Below are positions 42,336 through 50,234 of a stretch of 64,000 bases of DNA, in pieces. Positions within the stretch are counted from its first letter, which is position 1. Every line of letters begins with the position of its first letter. Under the pieces are notes generated by a model. The model ran no database searches and had not been told where the DNA came from. It worked only from the letters and a program-made list of their open reading frames with translations. Made by a program: the position numbers and the translations under genes. This stretch comes from Pseudomonas guineae (GTDB lineage: Bacteria; Pseudomonadota; Gammaproteobacteria; Pseudomonadales; Pseudomonadaceae): the NCBI RefSeq assembly GCF_900113745.1, contig NZ_FOQL01000006.1, positions 142,083-206,082 on the forward strand, written 5' to 3'.

Positions 42336-43596
42336 CCTAGCTTCTGCCAAACACACCGTGCGCGCTGGGAGCGGCATCGGTGCAAGCCTGTTGCGCCGTG
42401 CGGTGCTGCGCCAGCTTAAGCAGCTGCGCCACGGCCAACTGGTGATGGTCGAAGGTGAAGAACGCATGGAATTCGGCGACCCCCACTCCAGCCTCTGCGC
42501 CGAGATCCACGTGCAGGATGCTGCGATCTGGGGCCTGGTAGCGGGCAACGGCTCGATCGGTGCAGGCGAGGCCTATATCCACGGCTACTGGACGTCCCCA
42601 GACCTGACGGCGGTGGTTCGCCTATTCGTCAGTAACCTCGATGTACTGGACGCCATGGAAAGTGGCTTAGCCAAGCTGGGTCGTCCGCTGATTCAGGGGC
42701 TGCATTGGCTTAACCGCAACACCCGCAAGGGCTCACGCAAGAATATCTCTGCCCACTATGACCTGGGTAATGACCTGTTCGAGCAGTTTCTCGACCCCAG
42801 CATGATGTATTCGGCGGCCATGTTCCGCAGCGCCGATGACAGCCTGGAACAGGCGCAACTGAACAAGCTCGAGCGCATCTGCCAGAAGCTCGCACTCAAG
42901 CCCAGCGACCACCTGCTGGAAATCGGTACGGGCTGGGGCAGTATGGCGATCTATGCAGCCACCCACTATGGCTGCAAAGTCACCACCACCACGCTGTCGC
43001 GCGAGCAGTTCGCCTACACCGAACAACGCGTGAACAAACTAGGCTTACAAGGACAAGTCACCCTGCTGCTGGAGGATTACCGCGACCTCGCCGGCCAATA
43101 TGACAAGCTGGTGTCGATCGAGATGATCGAGGCGGTGGGCCACCGTTTTCTGCCTACCTACTTCGAACAGTGCGCCACCTTGCTCAAGCCCGACGGGCTT
43201 ATGCTGCTGCAAGCCATCACCATCCGCGATCAACGCTACGAGCAGGCAAAAAACGCCGTCGACTTTATCCAGCGCTATATCTTCCCAGGCGGTGCGTTGC
43301 CGTCGGTAAACAAGATGCTGGAAGTTATCAGCGCCAAAACCGACATGAACCTGCACCACATGGAAGACTTCGGCCTGCACTACGCACGCACCCTGCGTAT
43401 TTGGCACGACAACCTGCGTCAAGCCCGGCACAAGCTGGAGCAACAAGGCTACGACGATTACTTCTTTCGTCTCTGGGAGTTTTACTTGTGCTATTGCGAG
43501 GGCGGCTTTATCGAGCGCACCATCGGCACCGCGCAACTGCTGCTGGCCAAACCGGCCGCACGTCCAGCGCCACTAATGGGAAACCTCAATGGCTAA
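42322..43596 (+). CDS. Cyclopropane-fatty-acyl-phospholipid synthase-like methyltransferase
   Basis: A 424-residue SAM-dependent enzyme. HYDLGNDLFEQFLDPSMMYSAAMF and the SAM motif LLEIGTGWGSMAIYAA are typical, followed by EMIEAVGHRFLPTYFEQC and FIQRYIFPGGALPS. The N-terminal lipid-binding domain is also present. It methylenates unsaturated membrane lipids or, as in the UfaM type, methylates them towards furan fatty acids. The position after DUF1365 and a COG2907 flavoprotein gene favours a light-stress paralogue rather than the housekeeping Cfa. The ATG is at 42322 and it overlaps both neighbours. Confidence 0.9.
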   Translation: MKSSSLASAKHTVRAGSGIGASLLRRAVLRQLKQLRHGQLVMVEGEERMEFGDPHSSLCAEIHVQDAAIWGLVAGNGSIGAGEAYIHGYWTSPDLTAVVRLFVSNLDVLDAMESGLAKLGRPLIQGLHWLNRNTRKGSRKNISAHYDLGNDLFEQFLDPSMMYSAAMFRSADDSLEQAQLNKLERICQKLALKPSDHLLEIGTGWGSMAIYAATHYGCKVTTTTLSREQFAYTEQRVNKLGLQGQVTLLLEDYRDLAGQYDKLVSIEMIEAVGHRFLPTYFEQCATLLKPDGLMLLQAITIRDQRYEQAKNAVDFIQRYIFPGGALPSVNKMLEVISAKTDMNLHHMEDFGLHYARTLRIWHDNLRQARHKLEQQGYDDYFFRLWEFYLCYCEGGFIERTIGTAQLLLAKPAARPAPLMGNLNG

Positions 43597-44116
43597 GTTA
43601 ATCGTCAACACCCTGCTGTTTCAGCTTGGCTGGTTCGCCTGCGTGTTTGGCGGCGACAGCTTGTGGCTGCTGACTGTCGCAGGCGTGGTGGCAGTCCATC
43701 TGCTGTGGACCAGCAGCTGGGCAGCCGAAGGCAAACTGCTGGTCAGCGTGTTTATCGCCGGCAGCGCGCTGGACAGCTTCCTGCTCAACCTCGGCGTGTT
43801 CGATTTTGGCGAGCCGCGTACGCTCATTCCGCTGTGGCTGGCCGGCCTGTGGCTGCTACTGGCCACTACGCTGAATCATTGCCTGGCCTGGACCGCACAA
43901 CCTTGGTGGCGCGGCAGCTTGCTGGGCGCTATCGGTGCGCCGCTGTCCTATTACGGCGGCGCACAAATCGCCGGCGTCGGTTTGCCCTATGGCACGTGGC
44001 AGAGCTTGTTACTGATCGGCGCAACCTGGGCGCTGGTGATGCCTGTGCTGCATGGCTTCGCCAAGCTTTATCGCAGCCAGTACGAGCAGAGCCTGCACGC
44101 GCGCCAGTCGGTATAG
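43589..44116 (+). CDS. DUF2878 membrane protein
   Basis: A 175-residue inner-membrane protein with about five or six hydrophobic helices and few charges. The C-terminus PYGTWQSLLLIGATWALVMP and DUF2878 features are present. It is the last gene of the operon, overlapping the Cfa-like gene by 8 bases. Function unknown; it accompanies Cfa/DUF1365 operons in marine and soil proteobacteria. Confidence 0.85.
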   Translation: MAKLIVNTLLFQLGWFACVFGGDSLWLLTVAGVVAVHLLWTSSWAAEGKLLVSVFIAGSALDSFLLNLGVFDFGEPRTLIPLWLAGLWLLLATTLNHCLAWTAQPWWRGSLLGAIGAPLSYYGGAQIAGVGLPYGTWQSLLLIGATWALVMPVLHGFAKLYRSQYEQSLHARQSV

Positions 44117-44190
44117 GCAAAAGCACCACGTAACACCCCAGTTTTTTGGCATAAACCATCGCGATCGTCCGATGGCGTACACTGCGCGCC

Positions 44191-44502
44191 ATGAGCGAAA
44201 GCATCCCCCATCTCCAGCTACCCGATGAAGAGGCTGTCAGTTGCTCCAACTGTGCGGCCTGCTGCTGCCAGCTGGAAGTCATGCTGATCACCGATACCGG
44301 CGTGCCTAAACGCTATATCGATACCGACGACTGGGGCGGTGAAGTCATGCTGCGCCTGGATGACGGTTGGTGCGCTGCGCTGGACCGCAACACCATGCGC
44401 TGCACCATCTACGAAGTGCGTCCGCTGATCTGCCGGGAGTTCGAAACCGCCTCCCCTGAATGCCTGGATGAACGCAAAGGCATGAGCAGCATCTACCGCT
44501 GA
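44191..44502 (+). CDS. YkgJ family cysteine cluster protein
   Basis: A 103-residue protein with the YkgJ/CxxCxxCC pattern: SCSNCAACCCQLEV at the start, then DGWCAALDRNTMRCTIYEVRPLICREF. The Cys spacing suggests a zinc or iron-sulfur site. Function unknown. It has its own start region after the light-response operon and is convergent with pagL across a bidirectional terminator. Confidence 0.88.
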   Translation: MSESIPHLQLPDEEAVSCSNCAACCCQLEVMLITDTGVPKRYIDTDDWGGEVMLRLDDGWCAALDRNTMRCTIYEVRPLICREFETASPECLDERKGMSSIYR

Positions 44503-44559
44503 ACTCGCGTTAATGCTGTGCAGCGACAGGCCGGTGAGTAAGACGCAAACGGCACGCAA

Positions 44560-44592
44560 AAGAAAACCGAGTCGCGACCCGGTTTTCTTTTT
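44560..44592. terminator. Bidirectional Rho-independent terminator
   Basis: GAAAACCG and CGGTTTTC arms around AGTCGCGACC, with CTTTTT on the plus side and AAAAG on the other side, so it can serve both the YkgJ gene and the convergent pagL gene. Confidence 0.85.
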
Positions 44593-44606
44593 AGCACCAC
44601 AACCAG

Positions 44607-45122
44607 CTAGAAACTTAAGCGGTAATGCACGCTGTAACTCTCCACCCCGTCATTGGGCTGTTTCAGCCCGGCGTTGGAGTAATGCAGCGCACGCACGCCG
44701 ACTTCTTGATCAGCGAAGCGCACACCGAAGCCGATGCGGTCTTCGAACTGGAAAGACGAGCCTAGGTCGTTGTCCTCCAGCTCGGTGCTGCTGAAGGCCG
44801 CAATGCCAATACCGGCCTCGAGATAGGGCTTGAAGCGCTCGCCGGCAAACTCATAAACCAATACCGGGCTGAGCGACAGGCTGTGGTTACTCGCCGTCTG
44901 GTCACCATCCCAGTAGGTGTAAGCCGCATCCCAGTAGCCGGTCAGGCGACCAACATCGCTGGCAAACCAGCTTTGCTGGAAATCAAACTGCGTGCCCAAG
45001 CGATAAGTCATGGTTGAATCGCCGGTCTGGCCAACCGCAACACTCAGATCCATAGCCTGCACGGCACTGACCGGCCCCCAAGCAAGGGCTGCAAACGCAA
45101 CCACACTGACAATTTTTCTCAT
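44607..45122 (-). CDS. pagL: Lipid A 3-O-deacylase
   Basis: A 171-residue outer-membrane beta-barrel enzyme that removes the 3-hydroxyacyl chain at position 3 of lipid A, lowering its immune stimulation. Residues 1-23 are a Sec signal (ending VQA-M). The catalytic segment HYSNAGLKQPNDGVES holds His, Ser and Glu of the known triad. The protein ends with Phe (YRLSF), as outer-membrane barrels do. Size matches P. aeruginosa PagL. It stands alone between the YkgJ gene and murI. Confidence 0.93.
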   Translation of the reverse strand: MRKIVSVVAFAALAWGPVSAVQAMDLSVAVGQTGDSTMTYRLGTQFDFQQSWFASDVGRLTGYWDAAYTYWDGDQTASNHSLSLSPVLVYEFAGERFKPYLEAGIGIAAFSSTELEDNDLGSSFQFEDRIGFGVRFADQEVGVRALHYSNAGLKQPNDGVESYSVHYRLSF

Positions 45123-45222
45123 GGCAATTATCCTTTTCCACCGAATATAAGAACGCGGCTAGGCGCTGCCAAAGAGTATAGAAATATTTAAGACGCTGAA
45201 CAGTTCGGTCGCGCAGAAACCG

Positions 45223-46026
45223 CTACGGCAGTGCACTAACCTTGGCAGCCGTGCCCCAAAGCAGAGGCAGCACCTGCTGCATGGCCTGCGGCTCAGCGCT
45301 GGACCAAAACTGTGTGACCTGCGCAGGGCCTGCGGCAAGCAGATCACGCTCGGCCAGCAGGCGCTGGACTTGCCGCGCCACCGCAGCGCCCGTATCAATC
45401 AGGCTGATCGAGTCGGGCAGCAGGCTACGCAGCAGTGGTTTGATAAAGGGGTAATGGGTGCACCCAAGGATCAGCGTGTCGCAACCTTGAGCCAGTAACG
45501 GGGCGACAAAACCCTGAAGCAACTCACGAGTAGCGGCGCCGTCCAGCTCACCCGCCTCGATGCGTTCAACCAAGCCCGGACACGGCTGGGTAATCACCCG
45601 CACATCACTGGCAAAACGGTCGAGCAAGGCGGCGAATTTAGCGCTTTTCAGCGTACCCGTGGTGGCCAGGACTCCGACTACGCCGCTCTGGGTGGCGGCA
45701 GCCGCCGGCTTGACTGCCGGCTCCATGCCCACCAGCGGCAGCTGCGGGTACAACTCACGCAGCTCGGCAACCCCGGCCACCGTGGCAGTATTGCAGGCCA
45801 GCACCAGCGCCTTAGCGCCATGAGCGAGGAGAAACTCAGCCAACACCCGGCAGCGTTCGCGGATGAATTCCGGGCTCTTTTCTCCGTAAGGCACATGACC
45901 GCTGTCGGCGACATACAGCAGCGACTCATTAGGCAGAAGTGCACGAATCTCGCGCAGCACCGACAACCCGCCGACGCCGGAGTCGAACACGCCAATCGGC
46001 GCGCCTCTTGATGCGTTACTGGGCAT
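45223..46026 (-). CDS. murI: Glutamate racemase
   Basis: A 267-residue enzyme making D-glutamate for peptidoglycan. GVFDSGVGGLSVLREI, VLACNTATVAGVAELR (first catalytic Cys) and LILGCTHYPFIKPLL (second Cys) are intact. The ATG at 46024-46026 gives MPSNASRG and overlaps the moeB stop region by 11 bases; longer starts lie inside moeB. It is the last gene of hemA-prfA-prmC-moeB-murI. Confidence 0.95.
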   Translation of the reverse strand: MPSNASRGAPIGVFDSGVGGLSVLREIRALLPNESLLYVADSGHVPYGEKSPEFIRERCRVLAEFLLAHGAKALVLACNTATVAGVAELRELYPQLPLVGMEPAVKPAAAATQSGVVGVLATTGTLKSAKFAALLDRFASDVRVITQPCPGLVERIEAGELDGAATRELLQGFVAPLLAQGCDTLILGCTHYPFIKPLLRSLLPDSISLIDTGAAVARQVQRLLAERDLLAAGPAQVTQFWSSAEPQAMQQVLPLLWGTAAKVSALP

Positions 46027-46786
46027 CACTGCCACAGACGCTGCAACCCGGATCGCGCTTGACCCGCAGCTCACGAAAACGGCTACCCAGGGCATCGATC
46101 AGGAGCAAACGGCCCACCATGGGCTCGCCAAATTTCGCCAGCAGCTTCAAAGCTTCCAGCGCCTGCAGACTGCCTACCAGCCCCACCAGCGGCCCCACCA
46201 CACCGGCTTCGCTGCAGGTCAGCTCAGCTTCACTGCCATGACCGTAAATGCAGTGGTAACAAGGGCTGTCATCACGGCGTGGGTCAAACACCGAGAGCTG
46301 GCCTTCCAAGCGTATTGCCGCGCCACTGACCAGCGGCACCTTGGCCGCTACACAAGCAGCATTCACCGCCTCGCGGGTACTGAAGTTATCCGAACAATCC
46401 AACACCAGGTCGACTGCGGTTACGGCGGCAGCCAAGGAATCATTGCCGAGAGCCTGACGGTGGGCGTGCAGGCGCAGCTGCGGGTTAAGCGCCAGCAGAC
46501 GCGCGCTCGCTGAGTCGACCTTGCTCAGGCCAATGCTCGCGCTGTCATGGATGATCTGCCGTTGCAGGTTGGTTATATCGACCGTATCAAAATCCGCCAG
46601 GTGCAACTCACCGACTCCGGCGGCTGCTAGATAGAGCGCCACCGGCGAACCGAGACCACCCAAGCCGACGATCAGCACGCGGCTGTGTTTCAGGCGTAGC
46701 TGACCGTCGATATCGATCTGTTGCAAGAGGATCTGCCGGCTGTAGCGCAGCAGCTCCTTATCATTGAGCATGTCGTGCGAGTTCAT
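46016..46786 (-). CDS. moeB: Molybdopterin-synthase adenylyltransferase (MoeB/HesA-ThiF family)
   Basis: A 256-residue E1-like enzyme. ATP-binding VLIVGLGGLGSPVALYLAAAG, DFDTVDITNLQRQIIH, the adenylation Asp region LVLDCSDNFSTREAVN and zinc-binding CYHCIYG with CSVCG at the C-terminus are clear. It adenylates the C-terminus of MoaD. Starts at 46786 (MNSHDM) or 46798 (MSDAM) are both possible near the prmC stop. It lies 4 bases from prmC and overlaps murI. Confidence 0.93.
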   Translation of the reverse strand: MNSHDMLNDKELLRYSRQILLQQIDIDGQLRLKHSRVLIVGLGGLGSPVALYLAAAGVGELHLADFDTVDITNLQRQIIHDSASIGLSKVDSASARLLALNPQLRLHAHRQALGNDSLAAAVTAVDLVLDCSDNFSTREAVNAACVAAKVPLVSGAAIRLEGQLSVFDPRRDDSPCYHCIYGHGSEAELTCSEAGVVGPLVGLVGSLQALEALKLLAKFGEPMVGRLLLIDALGSRFRELRVKRDPGCSVCGSDAQ

Positions 46787-46790
46787 GGCA

Positions 46791-47624
46791 TCACTCATTG
46801 TCGAGGCGTCCCAGGCTGATGCGCTCATGGCCACCGAGGTCACGCCGGCTGTCCACCGCGCTAAAACCACGCGCATTGAGCAGCTCACGTACCGCCCGCG
46901 CCTGGTCGAAACCATGTTCCAGTAACAACCAACCACCAGCGAGGAGATAGTCCGGAGCCTGCTGGATGATCAGGCGAATGTCATCCAGACCATCCGCACC
47001 AGCCACCAACGCGCTGCTCGGTTCAAAACGCACATCACCTTCGCCCAAGTGCTGGTCATCGGCGGCGATGTACGGCGGGTTACTGGCAATCAGCTGATAA
47101 CGCTGACCGGCCAGCGCGCCAAACCAGTGGCTCTCGATGAAGCGGGTATTGGTTAGGTTGAGGCGCACACGATTGCGTTCGGCCAAGGCCACCGCCTCGG
47201 TTACACGATCCACGCCAGTGATCTGCCAGGCCGGCCGCTCACTGGCCAAGGCCAGGGCAATCGCGCCGCTACCAGCGCCCAGATCAAGCACCTGTGCAGG
47301 CGAAGCCGGCAACAATGCCAGCGCGCTTTCAACTAATAATTCGGTGTCTGGCCGCGGAATCAGGGTGTGCGCGGCCACTTCCAGCTGCAGGCTCCAGAAA
47401 CCCTGCTGACCGAGGATATACGCCACCGGCTCACCGGCCTGACGCCGCGCCAACGCCGCCTCATAACACTCAAGCTGCGGCGCATCGAGCTCACGCTCCG
47501 GCCAGGTATGCAGGTAGCTACGCGATTTACCCAGGGCATGGGCGAGCAGCAGCTCGGCATCCAAACGTGGAGTCGGTGAGCCAGGTAGGTCGAGGTGGTT
47601 AAGCAGCGTTTCGATGGTGGCCAT
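46791..47624 (-). CDS. prmC: Peptide chain release factor N5-glutamine methyltransferase
   Basis: A 277-residue SAM-dependent methyltransferase that modifies the Gln of the GGQ motif in release factors. The SAM motif VLDLGAGSGAIALALA and the catalytic NPPY motif (ASNPPYIAADD) are present, and the N-terminal release-factor-binding helices precede them. It follows prfA by 51 bases, so the enzyme and its substrate are coexpressed. Confidence 0.96.
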   Translation of the reverse strand: MATIETLLNHLDLPGSPTPRLDAELLLAHALGKSRSYLHTWPERELDAPQLECYEAALARRQAGEPVAYILGQQGFWSLQLEVAAHTLIPRPDTELLVESALALLPASPAQVLDLGAGSGAIALALASERPAWQITGVDRVTEAVALAERNRVRLNLTNTRFIESHWFGALAGQRYQLIASNPPYIAADDQHLGEGDVRFEPSSALVAGADGLDDIRLIIQQAPDYLLAGGWLLLEHGFDQARAVRELLNARGFSAVDSRRDLGGHERISLGRLDNE

Positions 47625-47637
47625 GGGATTTATTTCC

Positions 47638-47660
47638 GTAGCCCGGATGAAACCCGGGAC
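47638..47660. repeat. Short dispersed repeat CGTAGCCCGGATGAAACCCGGGA-like
   Basis: CGTAGCCCGGATG followed by AAACCCGGGA lies in the 51-base space between prfA and prmC. It is the well-known GTAGCCCGGATG family of Pseudomonas intergenic repeats and can fold through CCCGG/CCGGG pairing. Confidence 0.6.
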
Positions 47661-47675
47661 ATTCTCAAACCCGCA

Positions 47676-48758
47676 TCAATCACCCAGCGCAGCCAACTGA
47701 TCGGCCTGGTACTCGACCAACAATGGCTCGATGATCGCCTCGACGCCGCCGGCAATCACTTCATTGAGCGAATACAGGGTCAGGTTGATGCGGTGGTCGG
47801 TGACTCGCCCTTGCGGGAAGTTGTAGGTGCGGATGCGCTCAGAACGGTCACCGGAGCCCACCAGCAATTTACGCGAGTCGGAAATTTCTTTGTGCGCAGC
47901 GGCTTCCTGCTGATCTTTCAACTTAGCCGCCAGCCAGGCCATGGCCTTGGCGCGGTTCTTGTGTTGTGAGCGTTCGTCCTGGCATTCCACCACCGTACCG
48001 GTGGGAATGTGGGTAATGCGAACGGCCGAGTCGGTGGTGTTAACGTGCTGACCACCGGCGCCGGAAGAGCGGTAAGTGTCCACGCGCAAATCAGCCGGAT
48101 TGATGTCAATGGCCATTTGCTCGTCCGGCTCGGGCAGCACGGCAACGGTGCAGGCCGAGGTGTGGATGCGCCCCTGGGACTCGGTTTCCGGCACGCGCTG
48201 CACACGGTGTGCGCCCGACTCGAACTTGAGCTTGCCGTAGACGTTATCGCCCTCGACCCGGGCAATCACTTCTTTATATCCGCCATGCTCGCCTTCGCTG
48301 GCGGAGAGCACTTCCATCCGCCAGCCCTGCTTCTCGGCATAGCGCGAATACATGCGAAATAAATCACCGGAGAAGATCGCCGCTTCATCGCCGCCCGTGC
48401 CAGCGCGCACTTCAAGGAAGACGTTACGCCCGTCATTCGGGTCTTTGGGCAACAGCATGCGCTGCAGCGTTGCCTCCAACTCAATCAGCTGTTCCTTGGC
48501 CTCGGCAACTTCCTCCGCGGCCATTTCACGCATGTCCGGGTCGCTGTCCTTGAGCAACGCCTGAGCGCCTTCAAGATCGCCCTGCACCTTACGGAACGCA
48601 CTGAACGCCTGGTATACCGGCTCAATTTCGGCGTACTCCTTGGAGTAGGCGCGGAACTGCGGTTGATTGCTAATGACTTCGGCGTCACCGAGCAGCGCGG
48701 TCAGTTCTTCGAAACGGTCCTGCAACAGGTCGAGTTTATTGATCAATGACGCTTTCAT
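47676..48758 (-). CDS. prfA: Peptide chain release factor 1
   Basis: A 360-residue class I release factor for UAA/UAG. The catalytic SSGAGGQHVNTTDSAVR with GGQ is at about residues 230-246, and the anticodon-like PAT region is expected near residue 180-190 (EPDEQMAIDINPADLR precedes the GGQ domain). Length and ends are canonical. It follows hemA by 9 bases. Confidence 0.97.
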   Translation of the reverse strand: MKASLINKLDLLQDRFEELTALLGDAEVISNQPQFRAYSKEYAEIEPVYQAFSAFRKVQGDLEGAQALLKDSDPDMREMAAEEVAEAKEQLIELEATLQRMLLPKDPNDGRNVFLEVRAGTGGDEAAIFSGDLFRMYSRYAEKQGWRMEVLSASEGEHGGYKEVIARVEGDNVYGKLKFESGAHRVQRVPETESQGRIHTSACTVAVLPEPDEQMAIDINPADLRVDTYRSSGAGGQHVNTTDSAVRITHIPTGTVVECQDERSQHKNRAKAMAWLAAKLKDQQEAAAHKEISDSRKLLVGSGDRSERIRTYNFPQGRVTDHRINLTLYSLNEVIAGGVEAIIEPLLVEYQADQLAALGD

Positions 48759-48767
48759 TGCAGACCT

Positions 48768-50048
48768 TTATTTTTTGGCCGAGCCGGGCGACGCGCCCTC
48801 GTCGAGGGCAAACAGTTCTTGAGCCACGCCCAGCGCATCGACGCGGCCGTCAGCAGAGAATTTTTTCAACTGCACGCTGGGTGCATGCAACAACTTATTG
48901 GTCAGGCCGCGGGCTAATTGCGCCAACACGTCCTCGGCGCTGCTGCCATTACCCAGTAGGCGCAGGGCCTTGTTCAGCTCCTCGTCACGCAAGCGCTCGG
49001 CTTGCTGGCGATAGGCTTTGAGTACATCCACTGCGGCCAGTTCGCGCAGGCGCTGCATAAAGTCTTGGGCGCCGGCGCTGACCAATTCTTCAGCCGCTTC
49101 GGCCGCACCCTGACGGCTCTTGAGATTTTCCGCGATCACATCATGCAGGTCGTCAACGGTATACAGATAAACGTCATCCAACTCGCCAACTTCCGGCTCG
49201 ATGTCACGCGGCACGGCAATATCGACCATAAAAATCGGTTTGTGCCGGCGTTGCTTCAGCGCCCGCTCGACCGCGCCCTTACCGAGAATCGGCAACTGGC
49301 TGGCAGTCGAGCTGATGACGATATCGCTGTTGACCAGCTCGTCAGGGATTTCCGAAAGCAGCACCGCGTGCGCACCAAATTGCTCAGCCAGGGTGCTGGC
49401 GCGCTCCAGTGTTCGGTTGGCCACCACAATGCGCTTGATGCCTTGATCGTGCAGATGGCGGGCAACCAGGCTGATGGTCTCGCCCGCGCCAATCAGCAAG
49501 GCCTGGCTGCGATGCAGGTCGGTAAAAATTTGCTTAGCCAGGCTAACAGCGGCAAACGCCACGGAGACCGGGTTTTCACCAATCGCAGTATCCGTACGCA
49601 CCGTTTTAGCGGTGCTGAAGGTGGCCTGAAACAAGCGCCCGAGTAATGGTCCGAGAGTGCCAGCCTCACGTGCCACGGCAAACGCCGACTTCATCTGGCC
49701 GAGAATTTGCGGCTCACCTAAGACCATGGAGTCTAATCCCGAGGCCACACGCATCATGTGCCGCACAGCTTCGTCATCGGCATGGATATAGGCGCAGGCA
49801 CGCAGTTCTTCGAGGCTCAGCCGATGGTAATTAGCCAGCCAGGCCAGCACCTCATCGGCGCTCAGGTCATCCTGCTCGAGGTATAACTCGCTGCGATTGC
49901 AGGTCGAGAGAATGGCCGCTTCCCGGCTGGAGGTGTTGTGGCATAGCAGACGCAGGGCCTCAACCAACTGCTCGGGAGTGAACGCCACGCGTTCACGGAC
50001 ATCCACCGAGGCGGTCTTGTGGTTGATACCGAGGGCAATAAAGGCCAT
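48768..50048 (-). CDS. hemA: Glutamyl-tRNA reductase
   Basis: A 426-residue enzyme reducing Glu-tRNA to glutamate-1-semialdehyde, the first committed tetrapyrrole step. MAFIALGINHKTASVDVRER is the start, the catalytic Cys lies in ILSTCNRSELYL, and the NADPH domain has ALLIGAGETISLVARHL. The start at 50046-50048 is chosen over an upstream in-frame codon at 50153. It heads the minus-strand operon and is divergent from the TPR lipoprotein gene. Confidence 0.96.
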   Translation of the reverse strand: MAFIALGINHKTASVDVRERVAFTPEQLVEALRLLCHNTSSREAAILSTCNRSELYLEQDDLSADEVLAWLANYHRLSLEELRACAYIHADDEAVRHMMRVASGLDSMVLGEPQILGQMKSAFAVAREAGTLGPLLGRLFQATFSTAKTVRTDTAIGENPVSVAFAAVSLAKQIFTDLHRSQALLIGAGETISLVARHLHDQGIKRIVVANRTLERASTLAEQFGAHAVLLSEIPDELVNSDIVISSTASQLPILGKGAVERALKQRRHKPIFMVDIAVPRDIEPEVGELDDVYLYTVDDLHDVIAENLKSRQGAAEAAEELVSAGAQDFMQRLRELAAVDVLKAYRQQAERLRDEELNKALRLLGNGSSAEDVLAQLARGLTNKLLHAPSVQLKKFSADGRVDALGVAQELFALDEGASPGSAKK

Positions 50049-50234
50049 GCACGATCGCTGACTGGGAGTGGAAGCCGGCAATTGTCCTACTTCGGCAAAG
50101 CGAGAACAACCACTGCTGGCTATTGTCCTAATAGCCAGGTTTATCCGACTCACTCAGGATCATGACCGCCCATGGGCTTGCCCCAACGCATGTGTCATGA
50201 TGCCAAAACCGCAGGTTGGCCACGTAATCTTCCT

